A stretch of 7,601 bases of DNA from Deltaproteobacteria bacterium (GCA_018262455.1 JAGSPR010000337.1:1-7601), one strand, 5' to 3'. Counted from the first letter of the stretch, positions 1 to 5,949 are shown. A program made the numbers and translations. Notes: generated by a model from the sequence alone, not told the origin.

Positions 1-111
1 AAGGTCAACGAAGGCAAGCTGAAGGCGCAGTACCAATGCCGCGCCGTGCGATTCCGCGTCGTCACCAAGGACGGCAAGGTCACGCTCAAGCCCGTGCCCA
101 TCTTCGCGTAG
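1..111 (+). CDS. 3' end of an unrecognised protein-coding gene (partial)
   Basis: The first 36 codons of the window form an open frame on the + strand that ends at TAG (109-111). Third codon positions are almost all G or C, as in the genes around it. The visible C-terminus is basic (KVNEGKLKAQYQC at its beginning, then KDGKVTLKPVPIFA at the end) and looks like the last beta strands of a small domain, but I do not recognise the family. The stop lies 14 bases before the start of the NamZ-like gene on the same strand, so it may be the upstream member of that operon. Its start is outside the window. Confidence 0.6.
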   Translation, partial: KVNEGKLKAQYQCRAVRFRVVTKDGKVTLKPVPIFA

Positions 112-125
112 CCGGCATCAGTTAG

Positions 126-1310
126 ATGACCGTCCAGACCGGTCTTGCACGGGTCGTCACAGAGGGCAGCCCGTTGCTCGAAGGGCGCCGCCTCGGCTTG
201 CTGTGCAACCCGACCGCGGTGAACACCGAGCTCGTCCACGCGATCGAGCTGCTACAGGCGCGGGGCGACTTCCAGCTCACCGCGTTGTTCGGGCCGGAGC
301 ACGGCGTGCGCGGCGATGCCCAGGACATGATCTCGGTCGACACCGCGCGCGACACGCGCTCGGGCCTGCCGGTGCACAGCCTCTACGGCTCGACCCTCGA
401 ATCGCTGACCCCCACGCAGGCGATGCTCGAAGACATCGATGTCATGATCTACGACGTCCAGGACGTCGGCAGCCGCTACTACACGTTCGTCTGGTCGATG
501 GTGCTCGCGATGCGCGCGTGCGCGGCCGCGGGCAAGGCATTCTGCGTGCTCGATCGGCCGAATCCGCTGGGCGGCGTGCACCTCGAGGGAGGCTCCATCA
601 CGCCCGGTTTCGAGTCGTTCGTGGGGCTCGTGTCTTGCCCGAACCGTCATGGGATGACCGCCGGGGAGATCGCGCGGTGGCGCCACACCGTCGAGAAGCT
701 CGATCTCGAGCTCTCGGTGATCTCGATGAAGGGCTGGGAGCGCGACATGCGGTTCGAGCACACCGGCCTGCCGTGGGTGATGCCGTCACCGAACATGCCG
801 ACCCGTGACACGGCGCTCGTCTATCCGGGCATGTGTCTGGTCGAGGGCACCGAGCTGTCCGAGGGGCGCGGCACGACTCGACCGTTTGAGCTCGCCGGGG
901 CACCGCACGTGGATGGCGAACGTCTCGCCGCGGACCTCGGTGCCATGAAGCTGCCGGGCGTGAGGTTCCGCCCGGTCGTCTACACGCCGATGTTCCAGAA
1001 GCACGCGCACCAGCCGTGCGGCGGGATCCAGATCCACGTCACGAATCCGGAGACCTACCGGCCGTACCGCACGGGCGTTGCGTTTCTCAAGGCATGCCAC
1101 GATCAAGATCCGGAGCGGTTTGCGTGGCGCATCCGTGCGTACGAGTTCGTGGACCAGATCCCCGCGATCGACCTGCTCGCCGGGTCGCCGGCCCTGCGCA
1201 CCGGCATCGAGGGGGGCGCGAGCCTCGATGAGCTCGCCGCGCACTGGCCGCGCGACGAGAGCGCATTCGCCGAGGAGAGGGTCGAGCATCTGCTCTACGC
1301 CGAGTCATGA
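126..1310 (+). CDS. namZ: NamZ/YbbC-type exo-beta-N-acetylmuramidase (DUF1343, GH171), cytosolic form
   Basis: This 394-residue protein carries the signature blocks of the DUF1343 (YbbC/NamZ) family in order: GLLCNPT (24-30), LFGPEHGVRG (54-63), YDVQDVGSRYYTF (109-121), LDRPNPLGG (142-150), NRHGMT (173-178), PSPNMPT (220-226), EGTELSEGRGTTRPFE (240-255) and GAP (258-260). Characterised family members remove terminal N-acetylmuramic acid from the non-reducing end of peptidoglycan fragments. The glutamate of the PEHG block is a likely catalytic candidate. Many relatives are exported, but here the family domain begins within about 10 residues of the start and there is no signal peptide, so it should act in the cytosol on imported muropeptide sugars. 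The ATG at 126 has no clear Shine-Dalgarno sequence. Its stop overlaps the next start as ATGA. The symbol follows the family name; activity is inferred. Confidence 0.88.
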   Translation: MTVQTGLARVVTEGSPLLEGRRLGLLCNPTAVNTELVHAIELLQARGDFQLTALFGPEHGVRGDAQDMISVDTARDTRSGLPVHSLYGSTLESLTPTQAMLEDIDVMIYDVQDVGSRYYTFVWSMVLAMRACAAAGKAFCVLDRPNPLGGVHLEGGSITPGFESFVGLVSCPNRHGMTAGEIARWRHTVEKLDLELSVISMKGWERDMRFEHTGLPWVMPSPNMPTRDTALVYPGMCLVEGTELSEGRGTTRPFELAGAPHVDGERLAADLGAMKLPGVRFRPVVYTPMFQKHAHQPCGGIQIHVTNPETYRPYRTGVAFLKACHDQDPERFAWRIRAYEFVDQIPAIDLLAGSPALRTGIEGGASLDELAAHWPRDESAFAEERVEHLLYAES

Positions 1311-1903
1311 CCCGGATCGCGCTGTTCGGTGGCAGCTTCAACCCGCCGCACGTCGCGCACGAGCTCGCCGCGCTCTATGTGCTCGAGACCCAGCCGGTCG
1401 ACGAGCTGTGGTTCGTCCCTGTGTATGCCCACCCGTTCGGCAAGAGACTCGCGTCGTACGAGCACCGCGTTGCGATGTGCGAGCTCGTCGTGGCGGCGCT
1501 CGGACCTCGGGCGAAGGTCAGCCGCGCCGAGCAGGAGCTCGCAACCCGGCCCGGGTTCGTGGCAAGCCGCACCCTCGATCTGATCGAGTACCTGGCGCGC
1601 CCGGAGCTCGAGCTGCGGCTCGTGATCGGCGCTGACATCCTCTCGGAGACCGCGAAGTGGTATCGCTGGGACGAGGTCACGGCCGCGGCGCCGCTGATCG
1701 CGGTGGGGCGCAGCGGGTTCCCGGTCCCCGACGGCAGCATTGTCACGGGGATCGACATGCCGGAGATCTCGGCTTCGCAGGTTCGAGACCTCCTGGCTGC
1801 CGGCGGGGTGAATGCCCCAGGGCTCAGCGGGCTGTTGCCGCGCGAGGTGTTGCGGTATATCGCCACAAACGATCTCTACCAGGCCGGAGCTGACCGCCCG
1901 TGA
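1307..1903 (+). CDS. nadD: NadD-like nicotinate-nucleotide adenylyltransferase
   Basis: The 198-residue protein has the nucleotidyltransferase fold of the NadD family and its normal length. GGSFNPPHVAH (8-18) matches the ATP-binding GxFNPPHxGH block, with alanine in place of the second-block glycine. LVIGADILSETAKW (105-118) matches the GxDxxxxLxxW block, and ISASQVR (154-160) corresponds to the ISSTxIR block, with both central residues altered. The usual PHK substrate-loop motif appears as AHPFGK (41-46). NadD enzymes join nicotinate mononucleotide and ATP to give nicotinate adenine dinucleotide and pyrophosphate, the penultimate step of NAD synthesis. The ATG overlaps the namZ-like stop by four bases, so translation is probably coupled. 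The motif changes leave open a salvage role (nicotinamide mononucleotide) or a related nucleotide substrate. Which of these applies, and whether this is the cell's only NadD, cannot be told here. Confidence 0.85.
   Translation: MTRIALFGGSFNPPHVAHELAALYVLETQPVDELWFVPVYAHPFGKRLASYEHRVAMCELVVAALGPRAKVSRAEQELATRPGFVASRTLDLIEYLARPELELRLVIGADILSETAKWYRWDEVTAAAPLIAVGRSGFPVPDGSIVTGIDMPEISASQVRDLLAAGGVNAPGLSGLLPREVLRYIATNDLYQAGADRP
1886..1889 (+). promoter_or_regulatory. Shine-Dalgarno site GGAG for the DUF2520 gene
   Basis: GGAG lies inside the end of the nadD-like gene, 10 bases before GTG at 1900. It is too far (19 bases) from the next in-frame GTG at 1909. This supports GTG 1900 and the 4-base overlap as the real start. 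Confidence 0.5.
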
Positions 1904-2814
1904 CTACTGTGACTGGCCGCAACCCTACCCCCACCACCTTCATCGTCGGCGCTGGCCCGGTCGCGACCGCCCTCGCGGGTTCGCTGCGGCTCGGAGGCGT
2001 CCCTGTGCTCGGCCTGTGGGCGAGGCGGGCGCCCGAGGCACGCGCTGCCGGATCTACCGCTGGTGTCGCGGCGTTCTCGTCGGCGCCTCCGGACATCTTG
2101 CTCGAGACCGAGGTGGTGATCTTGGCGGTGCGAGACCAAGTGATCGGCGAGGTCGCTCAGATGCTCGTGGGAACGGGCCTCGTCAACAAGCGCCACGTGT
2201 TGCTGCATTGCGCCGGCGCGTCGTCGGCCAAGGACCTGCTCGCCGGCGTCATCGACCAGGTGGCCGGGGTCGGCACGATGCACCCACTGTCGGCGATCGC
2301 CGACGGAAGGGCCGCGATGCGTGCGCTGAAGGGCACCGTGTTCGGCGTCGAGGGTGACGAGCTCGGGCGAGCGACTGCTACCAAGCTCGTGACCGCGCTC
2401 GGCGGAATCACGCTGCCGCTCGACGGCAGCCAGATGGCCGCCTATCACGCCGCCGCGGCACTCGCCTCGAACTACGTCGTCGCCGCGATCGATGCGGCGG
2501 CCGCCGTGCTCGCGAGCGCCGGTGTCGCGCCTGACGTCGCCGCGAAGGCCCTGGTCCCGCTGGCCGAGGGCGCGCTTCGCAACGTCACCGCGCACGGAAC
2601 CACCGGCGGCCTCACCGGCCCCGTTCGACGCGGCGACGCGGTGACGATTCAACGTCACCTCGATGCACTGCGTGGGCGTCCGGAGCTTGCCGAAATCTAT
2701 CGCGCGCTTGCCCGTCGCGCCATCGAGATCGCCGCGCGGATCGACGGTCCAGATGCACCCGATCGGACCGGGCTCGAAGCGATTCGCGGGATGCTCGGTT
2801 CGCCCGGTCACTGA
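1900..2814 (+). CDS. Rossmann-like / DUF2520 family protein, probable NAD(P)-dependent oxidoreductase
   Basis: The 304-residue protein has two parts. The N-terminal part is a Rossmann fold with the dinucleotide-binding turn FIVGAGPVATAL (14-25) and VVILAVRD (72-79) at strand 4. The second part is the helical DUF2520 domain, recognisable from HCAGASS (103-109), GVGTMHPLSAI (123-133), AAYHAAAALASN (180-191) and GLTGPVRRGD (237-246). This layout resembles the 6-phosphogluconate dehydrogenase, ketopantoate reductase and pyrroline-5-carboxylate reductase superfamily, so reduction or oxidation of a small carbonyl or imine compound with NAD(P) is likely. No substrate is established for DUF2520 proteins that I can rely on. 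It starts at GTG 1900, overlapping the nadD-like stop, and is the last gene of the three-gene operon. Adjacency to an NAD-forming enzyme fits a cofactor link but proves none. Confidence 0.82.
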   Translation: MTTVTGRNPTPTTFIVGAGPVATALAGSLRLGGVPVLGLWARRAPEARAAGSTAGVAAFSSAPPDILLETEVVILAVRDQVIGEVAQMLVGTGLVNKRHVLLHCAGASSAKDLLAGVIDQVAGVGTMHPLSAIADGRAAMRALKGTVFGVEGDELGRATATKLVTALGGITLPLDGSQMAAYHAAAALASNYVVAAIDAAAAVLASAGVAPDVAAKALVPLAEGALRNVTAHGTTGGLTGPVRRGDAVTIQRHLDALRGRPELAEIYRALARRAIEIAARIDGPDAPDRTGLEAIRGMLGSPGH

Positions 2815-2838
2815 CGACTCGCGGCAAAAATTCCGGCC

Positions 2839-2867
2839 TTGCGGCCATTAGCATCGACTCCTACATC
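2839..2867 (+). promoter_or_regulatory. weak sigma-70-like promoter for the secreted-protein gene
   Basis: TTGCGG (2839-2844) and TACATC (2862-2867) are separated by 17 bases in the 78-base gap before the secreted-protein gene. Each box matches the consensus at only three of six positions, so this is a candidate based mainly on spacing and location. Confidence 0.22.
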
Positions 2868-2868
2868 T

Positions 2869-2891
2869 GGGCTCGGTTAGGATCGAGGCCC
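2869..2891 (+). promoter_or_regulatory. stem-loop over the ribosome-binding region of the secreted-protein gene
   Basis: GGGCTCG (2869-2875) can pair with CGA-GCCC (2884-2886 and 2888-2891) with G2887 bulged, giving seven pairs and an 8-base loop. The loop holds AGGA (2879-2882), the best Shine-Dalgarno candidate, 10 bases before the ATG. An alternative, GAGG (2885-2888), is buried in the 3' arm. The structure ends one base before the start codon, so its folding could set how well the gene is translated. Confidence 0.35.
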
Positions 2892-2892
2892 G

Positions 2893-3441
2893 ATGAGCGT
2901 TCGCAGCATCCTCGTGTCGTCCTTCTTGCTAGCCGCGATCGTCGTGGCGCCCGCGTTCGCCGACAAGGCGGAGAGACCGAACCCCACATTCGCCGGCAAG
3001 ATCATGCTGAGCGACAAGCGGTTCCCTCAGCAGGCGAAGAGCCTCGCGGCGTTCAACGCGCAGGTCAAGAAGCAGTCGAAGATGAACTTCTCCGAGGACA
3101 AGGACAAGAAGTGGAAGATCTACTTCGCCGGGTTCTTGAAGACCGCGCTCAACGACGTCGAGTACATGGTCAAGCTGTACGAGCTCACGGGCAAGGGGCA
3201 GCAGTTGCTCGTCAGTTTCGAGCAGTTCACCGACGCGCGTGGCCAGACCTCGCTGATGTCGAGCATGACCCTCGACCGCAAGCAGGTCGGCGTGAACAAG
3301 GACCTGTTGATCACGATGGAGAGCAAGGGCAAGGTCCTCGCCTCGTCACGGTTCAAGATCCTCGGCGTGGGCGACAAGCTCTCGGGCAAGGTCGACTTCT
3401 CCGAGGACGAAGCGAACGGCAAGAAATCCGACGACGAGTAA
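2893..3441 (+). CDS. small secreted (periplasmic) lysine-rich protein, unknown function
   Basis: I do not recognise a family for this 182-residue protein. It opens with a clear Sec signal peptide: R4, a hydrophobic core at about 6-19, then APAFA with likely cleavage after residue 23, before DKAERPNP. There is no lipobox cysteine, so it should be a soluble periplasmic or exported protein of about 159 residues. The mature part is rich in lysine, serine and phenylalanine, and its second half alternates hydrophobic and charged residues in short segments typical of a beta-rich domain (YMVKLYELTGKGQQLLVSFEQF at about 94-115 is the start of this). The tail is acidic and basic (SEDEANGKKSDDE). ATG at 2893 is supported by the signal peptide and by AGGA 10 bases upstream. 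The gene stands alone and converges with the kinase gene with only three bases between stop codons. Confidence 0.8.
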   Translation: MSVRSILVSSFLLAAIVVAPAFADKAERPNPTFAGKIMLSDKRFPQQAKSLAAFNAQVKKQSKMNFSEDKDKKWKIYFAGFLKTALNDVEYMVKLYELTGKGQQLLVSFEQFTDARGQTSLMSSMTLDRKQVGVNKDLLITMESKGKVLASSRFKILGVGDKLSGKVDFSEDEANGKKSDDE

Positions 3442-3453
3442 CAACTACTTCGT
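3434..3453. other. stem-loop spanning both convergent stop codons
   Basis: ACGAGTA (3434-3440) can pair with TAC-TCGT (3446-3448 and 3450-3453) around the loop acaac, with T3449 bulged. The + strand stop TAA (3439-3441) and the minus strand stop (3445-3447) both lie inside it. There is no T-tract on either side, so it could be a weak bidirectional terminator or end-processing element, or chance. Confidence 0.25.
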
Positions 3454-5046
3454 GACCTCGAGCTCGACGTCGAACGTGCTCGGCGAGCGAGCGACATCTT
3501 CCGGTGGGAAGATCCGGAGGCGGTAGGTGCCGGTCTGCTTGAACTCGCTGGAAAACCCGAACTGATCCGGCTGTTTCTGGCGCGGTCGAGCGGTGATGCC
3601 GGTCGCGTGATGATCCGGATCCTCGATCGTCACGATGAGCTGGTTGCCGACGATCGGTGCACCGAGCTTGTTGCGGAGCTCGACGAAGAGCCGGGACTCC
3701 CCGACCACCAGCGGGTCGGGGACCCAGACGCGCAGGCGGGTCTCGCCATCGTCGCGAAAGATCTCGCGGCGCTTGATGGATCGGCTCGATCCGATCTCGT
3801 CTTCGACCGATCCGGCCCGGTCACCACGTCGGAGCTCGAGCACCGCGAACCCTGCCGCGGCGAGTGTGAGCGCCCCCGCCGCGCCGACCGCGATCCAGCG
3901 CGTGCGTGATGGGATCCGAGCGGGGTGGTTCGCCGCCGTGTCGGGCGCGACGACCTCACCACCGAACTGCGCGGGTCTGGGGAGCGGGCGGTCGCGCCTG
4001 GTCTTCGCGGTCGGGCGGCGGGGGCGAGGGGGCAGGGGTGGAGAGCCCGGCATTGCCTGGCCCTCCAGCGCGTCCAAGGTTTCGTCGAGCATGGCCACGG
4101 TGGCATCTGCGCTCGCGACGCGATCCTCCGGCTTCTTGGCCATCAGCGCGAGCACGAGGTTGTCGATACCTTCGGAGACCGCCGGGTTGCGTTCGCTTGG
4201 ACGCGGCGCCGGGCGGCCGAGGTGGGCGAGCAGGACCTCGAAGCCCGACCCCTCGAACGGCGGGACACCAGTGAGCAGCTCGTGGAGCAGGCAGCCGAGG
4301 GCATAGAGATCGGCGCGTGCATCGACAACTTCGCCGTGTGCTTGCTCGGGTGACATGTAGTGCGGCGTCCCGAGCAGGCCTCCCGAGGTGAGCCTCGTCG
4401 CATCGGCGCTGCCGGGCTTGCAGACTGCGATGCCGAAGTCGACCAGCGTGATCCGATCATCGCCATTGCGATCGCGCCGCCACATGATGTTGGTCGGTTT
4501 GAGGTCGCGATGGACGACCTCGGCGGCATGCGTCTCCGACAGCGCGCTCGCGATCTGGCGCGCGATGCCGAGAGCACGCGCGATGTCGATCGGGCCATCG
4601 GCGAGGATGTGATCGAGTGGCTGTCCATCGAGCAGCTGCATCGCCAGATAGGGCCTGCCATCCGCGAGCTCACCCACGGCGTAGATCGACACCACGCCCG
4701 GGTGACAGATCCGAGCCGCCGAGCGCGCCTCGCGCGCGAATCTGCGCGCCATGATCGGGTCCGCGGCGATCTCGTAAGACGGCACCTTGAGCGCGACGAA
4801 CCGATCGAGCCGCTCCTGGCGGGCGCGGTAGACGGTCCCGAACGCGCCCCCACCGACCACTCCTTCGATCGCGAACCCATCGACCGTCATCCCGACGAGG
4901 CTCGCGCCGGTCTGCGCAGCTGTCTGGGTTGCGGCCACCGCCATCGCGCTGTTGCCGTCCGCCTGCTCGGTGAGCACGGCGCCGCACGCGGGGCAGAATC
5001 GTCCCGACTCGGCGGTCGTGGTCGAACAGGCGAGGCAGATCTGCAC
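3445..5046 (-). CDS. transmembrane Ser/Thr protein kinase with N-terminal zinc ribbon and external beta domain
   Basis: This 533-residue protein begins with a zinc ribbon (C4, C7, C18, C21). A complete Hanks-type kinase domain follows at about 57-325. It has the glycine loop GGGAFGTV (65-72), lysine K87 in VALK, glutamate E106, the catalytic HRDLKPTN (179-186, D181), DFG (203-205), an activation loop with T220, S221 and T227, and GTPHYMSPEQ (226-235). All catalytic residues are present, so it should be active. A Pro/Arg-rich linker (332-383) leads to one membrane helix (about 384-403). About 110 external residues follow; their pattern (VVGESRLFVELRNKLGAPIVG..., then GTYRLRIFP) resembles the FixH/YtkA-like or Ig-like beta fold. 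The kinase should be cytosolic and the C-terminal domain periplasmic, a receptor layout. The start is GTG 5046; the next in-frame ATG would remove the zinc ribbon. Targets are unknown. Confidence 0.93.
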   Translation of the reverse strand: MQICLACSTTTAESGRFCPACGAVLTEQADGNSAMAVAATQTAAQTGASLVGMTVDGFAIEGVVGGGAFGTVYRARQERLDRFVALKVPSYEIAADPIMARRFAREARSAARICHPGVVSIYAVGELADGRPYLAMQLLDGQPLDHILADGPIDIARALGIARQIASALSETHAAEVVHRDLKPTNIMWRRDRNGDDRITLVDFGIAVCKPGSADATRLTSGGLLGTPHYMSPEQAHGEVVDARADLYALGCLLHELLTGVPPFEGSGFEVLLAHLGRPAPRPSERNPAVSEGIDNLVLALMAKKPEDRVASADATVAMLDETLDALEGQAMPGSPPLPPRPRRPTAKTRRDRPLPRPAQFGGEVVAPDTAANHPARIPSRTRWIAVGAAGALTLAAAGFAVLELRRGDRAGSVEDEIGSSRSIKRREIFRDDGETRLRVWVPDPLVVGESRLFVELRNKLGAPIVGNQLIVTIEDPDHHATGITARPRQKQPDQFGFSSEFKQTGTYRLRIFPPEDVARSPSTFDVELEVTK

Positions 5047-5047
5047 G

Positions 5048-5069
5048 GGCTGCTTCGAAGGTAGCAGCC
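5048..5069 (-). promoter_or_regulatory. 7-bp stem-loop immediately before the kinase start codon
   Basis: GGCTGCT (5048-5054) and AGCAGCC (5063-5069) are perfect inverted repeats around an 8-base loop (5055-5062). In the kinase mRNA the stem ends one base before the GTG at 5046. The only Shine-Dalgarno-like bases, GAAG (5056-5053 on the minus strand), lie partly in the stem, so folding would hinder initiation. This looks like a translational control element, but no ligand or protein partner can be inferred. Confidence 0.45.
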
Positions 5070-5184
5070 GCGACCGAGGGACGGTGGGAGTGCTCCGGAT
5101 CCCCTTGTAGCCATGTGGATCTGGCAGCGTGCGGACCCGTAACTCGCGCCGATCCGGAACCCGTGGTCCGGACTGTCAGTGTCG

Positions 5185-5229
5185 GCTCGAACCGCTGCAG
5201 CTACGTGATCGCCGGGCTGCGGTTCGCGC
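5185..5229 (-). terminator. strong stem-loop after the tetR stop codon, probable terminator
   Basis: The stop codon of the TetR gene is at 5243-5241. Eleven bases further on, CGAACC (5188-5193) pairs with GGTTCG (5221-5226), and GCAGC (5197-5201) pairs with GCTGC (5216-5220). This gives 11 pairs, a 3-base bulge and a 14-base loop. Two more G-C pairs extend the stem outside one mismatch (5185-5186 with 5228-5229). No T-tract follows in the minus direction (the sequence continues cgacactgacag), so it would be a U-less terminator or a 3'-end stabiliser. It would separate tetR from the kinase gene downstream. Confidence 0.45.
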
Positions 5230-5240
5230 GACGCTGGAGC

Positions 5241-5897
5241 TCAGGCGACCGCGCGGAGCGTCGCCGCGACTTGCGGCGTGAGTGCTGTCTCGATCAGCGC
5301 AAGGGCGCGATCGGTGCGGTCGGCCAGTACCTCGGTGGCGAGCCCGAGGCTCGTGTGCATCTCGGCAGCGTCGAGGCTGCCGAGCAGCACCGACCAGGCG
5401 AGGTCGGCAATCTCCCGGGCGTTGACCTGCCGGTAGATTCCCGCATGGATCCCGTCAGCGACGCACGCTCCGATATGATCCTGGATCCGACCGATGCCGG
5501 CCGACACAGCCGCGACCACCTCGTCGGACAGCTGGGGCCGGATCGCCGGCTGCGCGAGCAGGCGAAGAATCCGCGGGCCCTCGGGATCCTTCTCGGCCCA
5601 GCGGACGAGCAGGCTCCAGGTGTCACGCAAGCGGCTCGCGACCTCGGACTGCTCGCGGACCTGGGCCATGTCGACATTGAACACGGTCAGGGTGTCCTCC
5701 ACGAGGGAGACGTAGAGGTCCTCCTTGGAGCGGAAGTACAGATAGATCGCACCGACCGAGAGCTGCGCAGCACGCGCGATGAGCTCGATCGACGCGCCGG
5801 CATAGCCGCGCTCAGCAAACACCGTCCGCGCCGCTTCCTGGATCCGGCGGCGGCGGGCCTGTCGCTCCTGCACCTTGCGTTCTTGAGCGTTCGTCAT
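5241..5897 (-). CDS. TetR-family transcriptional regulator
   Basis: From ATG at 5897 the protein has 218 residues, the usual TetR size. A basic leader (QERKVQERQARRRR, about 5-18) precedes the TetR_N domain: helix 1 RIQEAARTVFAERGY (18-32) and the helix-turn-helix IELIARAAQLSVGAIYLYF (37-55), followed by the typical SKEDLY (57-62). The rest is the alpha-helical ligand-binding and dimerisation domain, with a central QPAIRPQLSDEVV segment; no ligand can be predicted. The open frame can be extended to a TTG at 5933, but that codon coincides with a good -35 box and adds an unconserved tail, so ATG 5897 is preferred. Neither start has a Shine-Dalgarno sequence. The gene is divergent from the vWA gene across a repeat-rich region, the usual arrangement for a TetR repressor controlling itself and its neighbour; this is inferred. 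Confidence 0.9.
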   Translation of the reverse strand: MTNAQERKVQERQARRRRIQEAARTVFAERGYAGASIELIARAAQLSVGAIYLYFRSKEDLYVSLVEDTLTVFNVDMAQVREQSEVASRLRDTWSLLVRWAEKDPEGPRILRLLAQPAIRPQLSDEVVAAVSAGIGRIQDHIGACVADGIHAGIYRQVNAREIADLAWSVLLGSLDAAEMHTSLGLATEVLADRTDRALALIETALTPQVAATLRAVA

Positions 5898-5904
5898 GAA
5901 GGGT

Positions 5905-5933
5905 CGTGTAGTATTGGTGACGCGTCGGGTCAA
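5905..5933 (-). promoter_or_regulatory. probable sigma-70-type promoter of tetR
   Basis: On the minus strand, TTGACC (5933-5928, five of six matches to TTGACA) is followed after exactly 17 bases by TACACG (5910-5905, three of six). Transcription would start around 5898, next to the ATG at 5897, so the mRNA would be leaderless or nearly so. That agrees with the lack of any Shine-Dalgarno sequence. Confidence 0.4.
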
Positions 5934-5939
5934 GCTTGA
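5919..5939. promoter_or_regulatory. two perfect palindromes at the tetR -35 box, candidate operator
   Basis: GACGCGTC (5919-5926) and TCAAGCTTGA (5930-5939) are perfect 8- and 10-base palindromes, separated by three bases. The second overlaps the candidate -35 box (5928-5933) and the first lies in the promoter spacer. A dimeric regulator bound here would block the promoter, so they are candidates for autoregulation by the TetR protein. Short palindromes also occur by chance in such sequence. Confidence 0.35.
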
Positions 5940-5949
5940 AGATGTAGCA

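Noticed and set aside
1876..2811. A 311-codon minus strand frame opposite the DUF2520 gene.
   Set aside because: The + strand product has clear family motifs, while the minus product is arginine- and histidine-rich low-complexity sequence typical of a shadow frame.
2820..2846. A hairpin GGCC-ttgc-GGCC next to a run of five A, resembling a minus strand terminator.
   Set aside because: The stem has only four pairs, and no minus strand gene ends nearby to use it.
5094..5173. Three TCCGGA sites, including the palindrome GTCCGGAC (5166-5173), between tetR and the kinase gene.
   Set aside because: A G/C-rich hexamer of this kind is common in this composition; spacing is irregular and no promoter is evident beside it.
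5130..5230. A tRNA-like T-arm (GGTTCGAGCC on the minus strand) in the gap before the kinase gene.
   Set aside because: The bases flanking the loop do not form a T-stem, and no anticodon or acceptor arm fits. The pairing here is explained by the stem-loop at 5185-5229.
5115..5939. A 274-codon open frame on the + strand opposite the TetR gene.
   Set aside because: It is the antisense shadow of a well-supported TetR protein. Long antisense frames are expected in high-G+C genes, and its translation has no recognisable domain.
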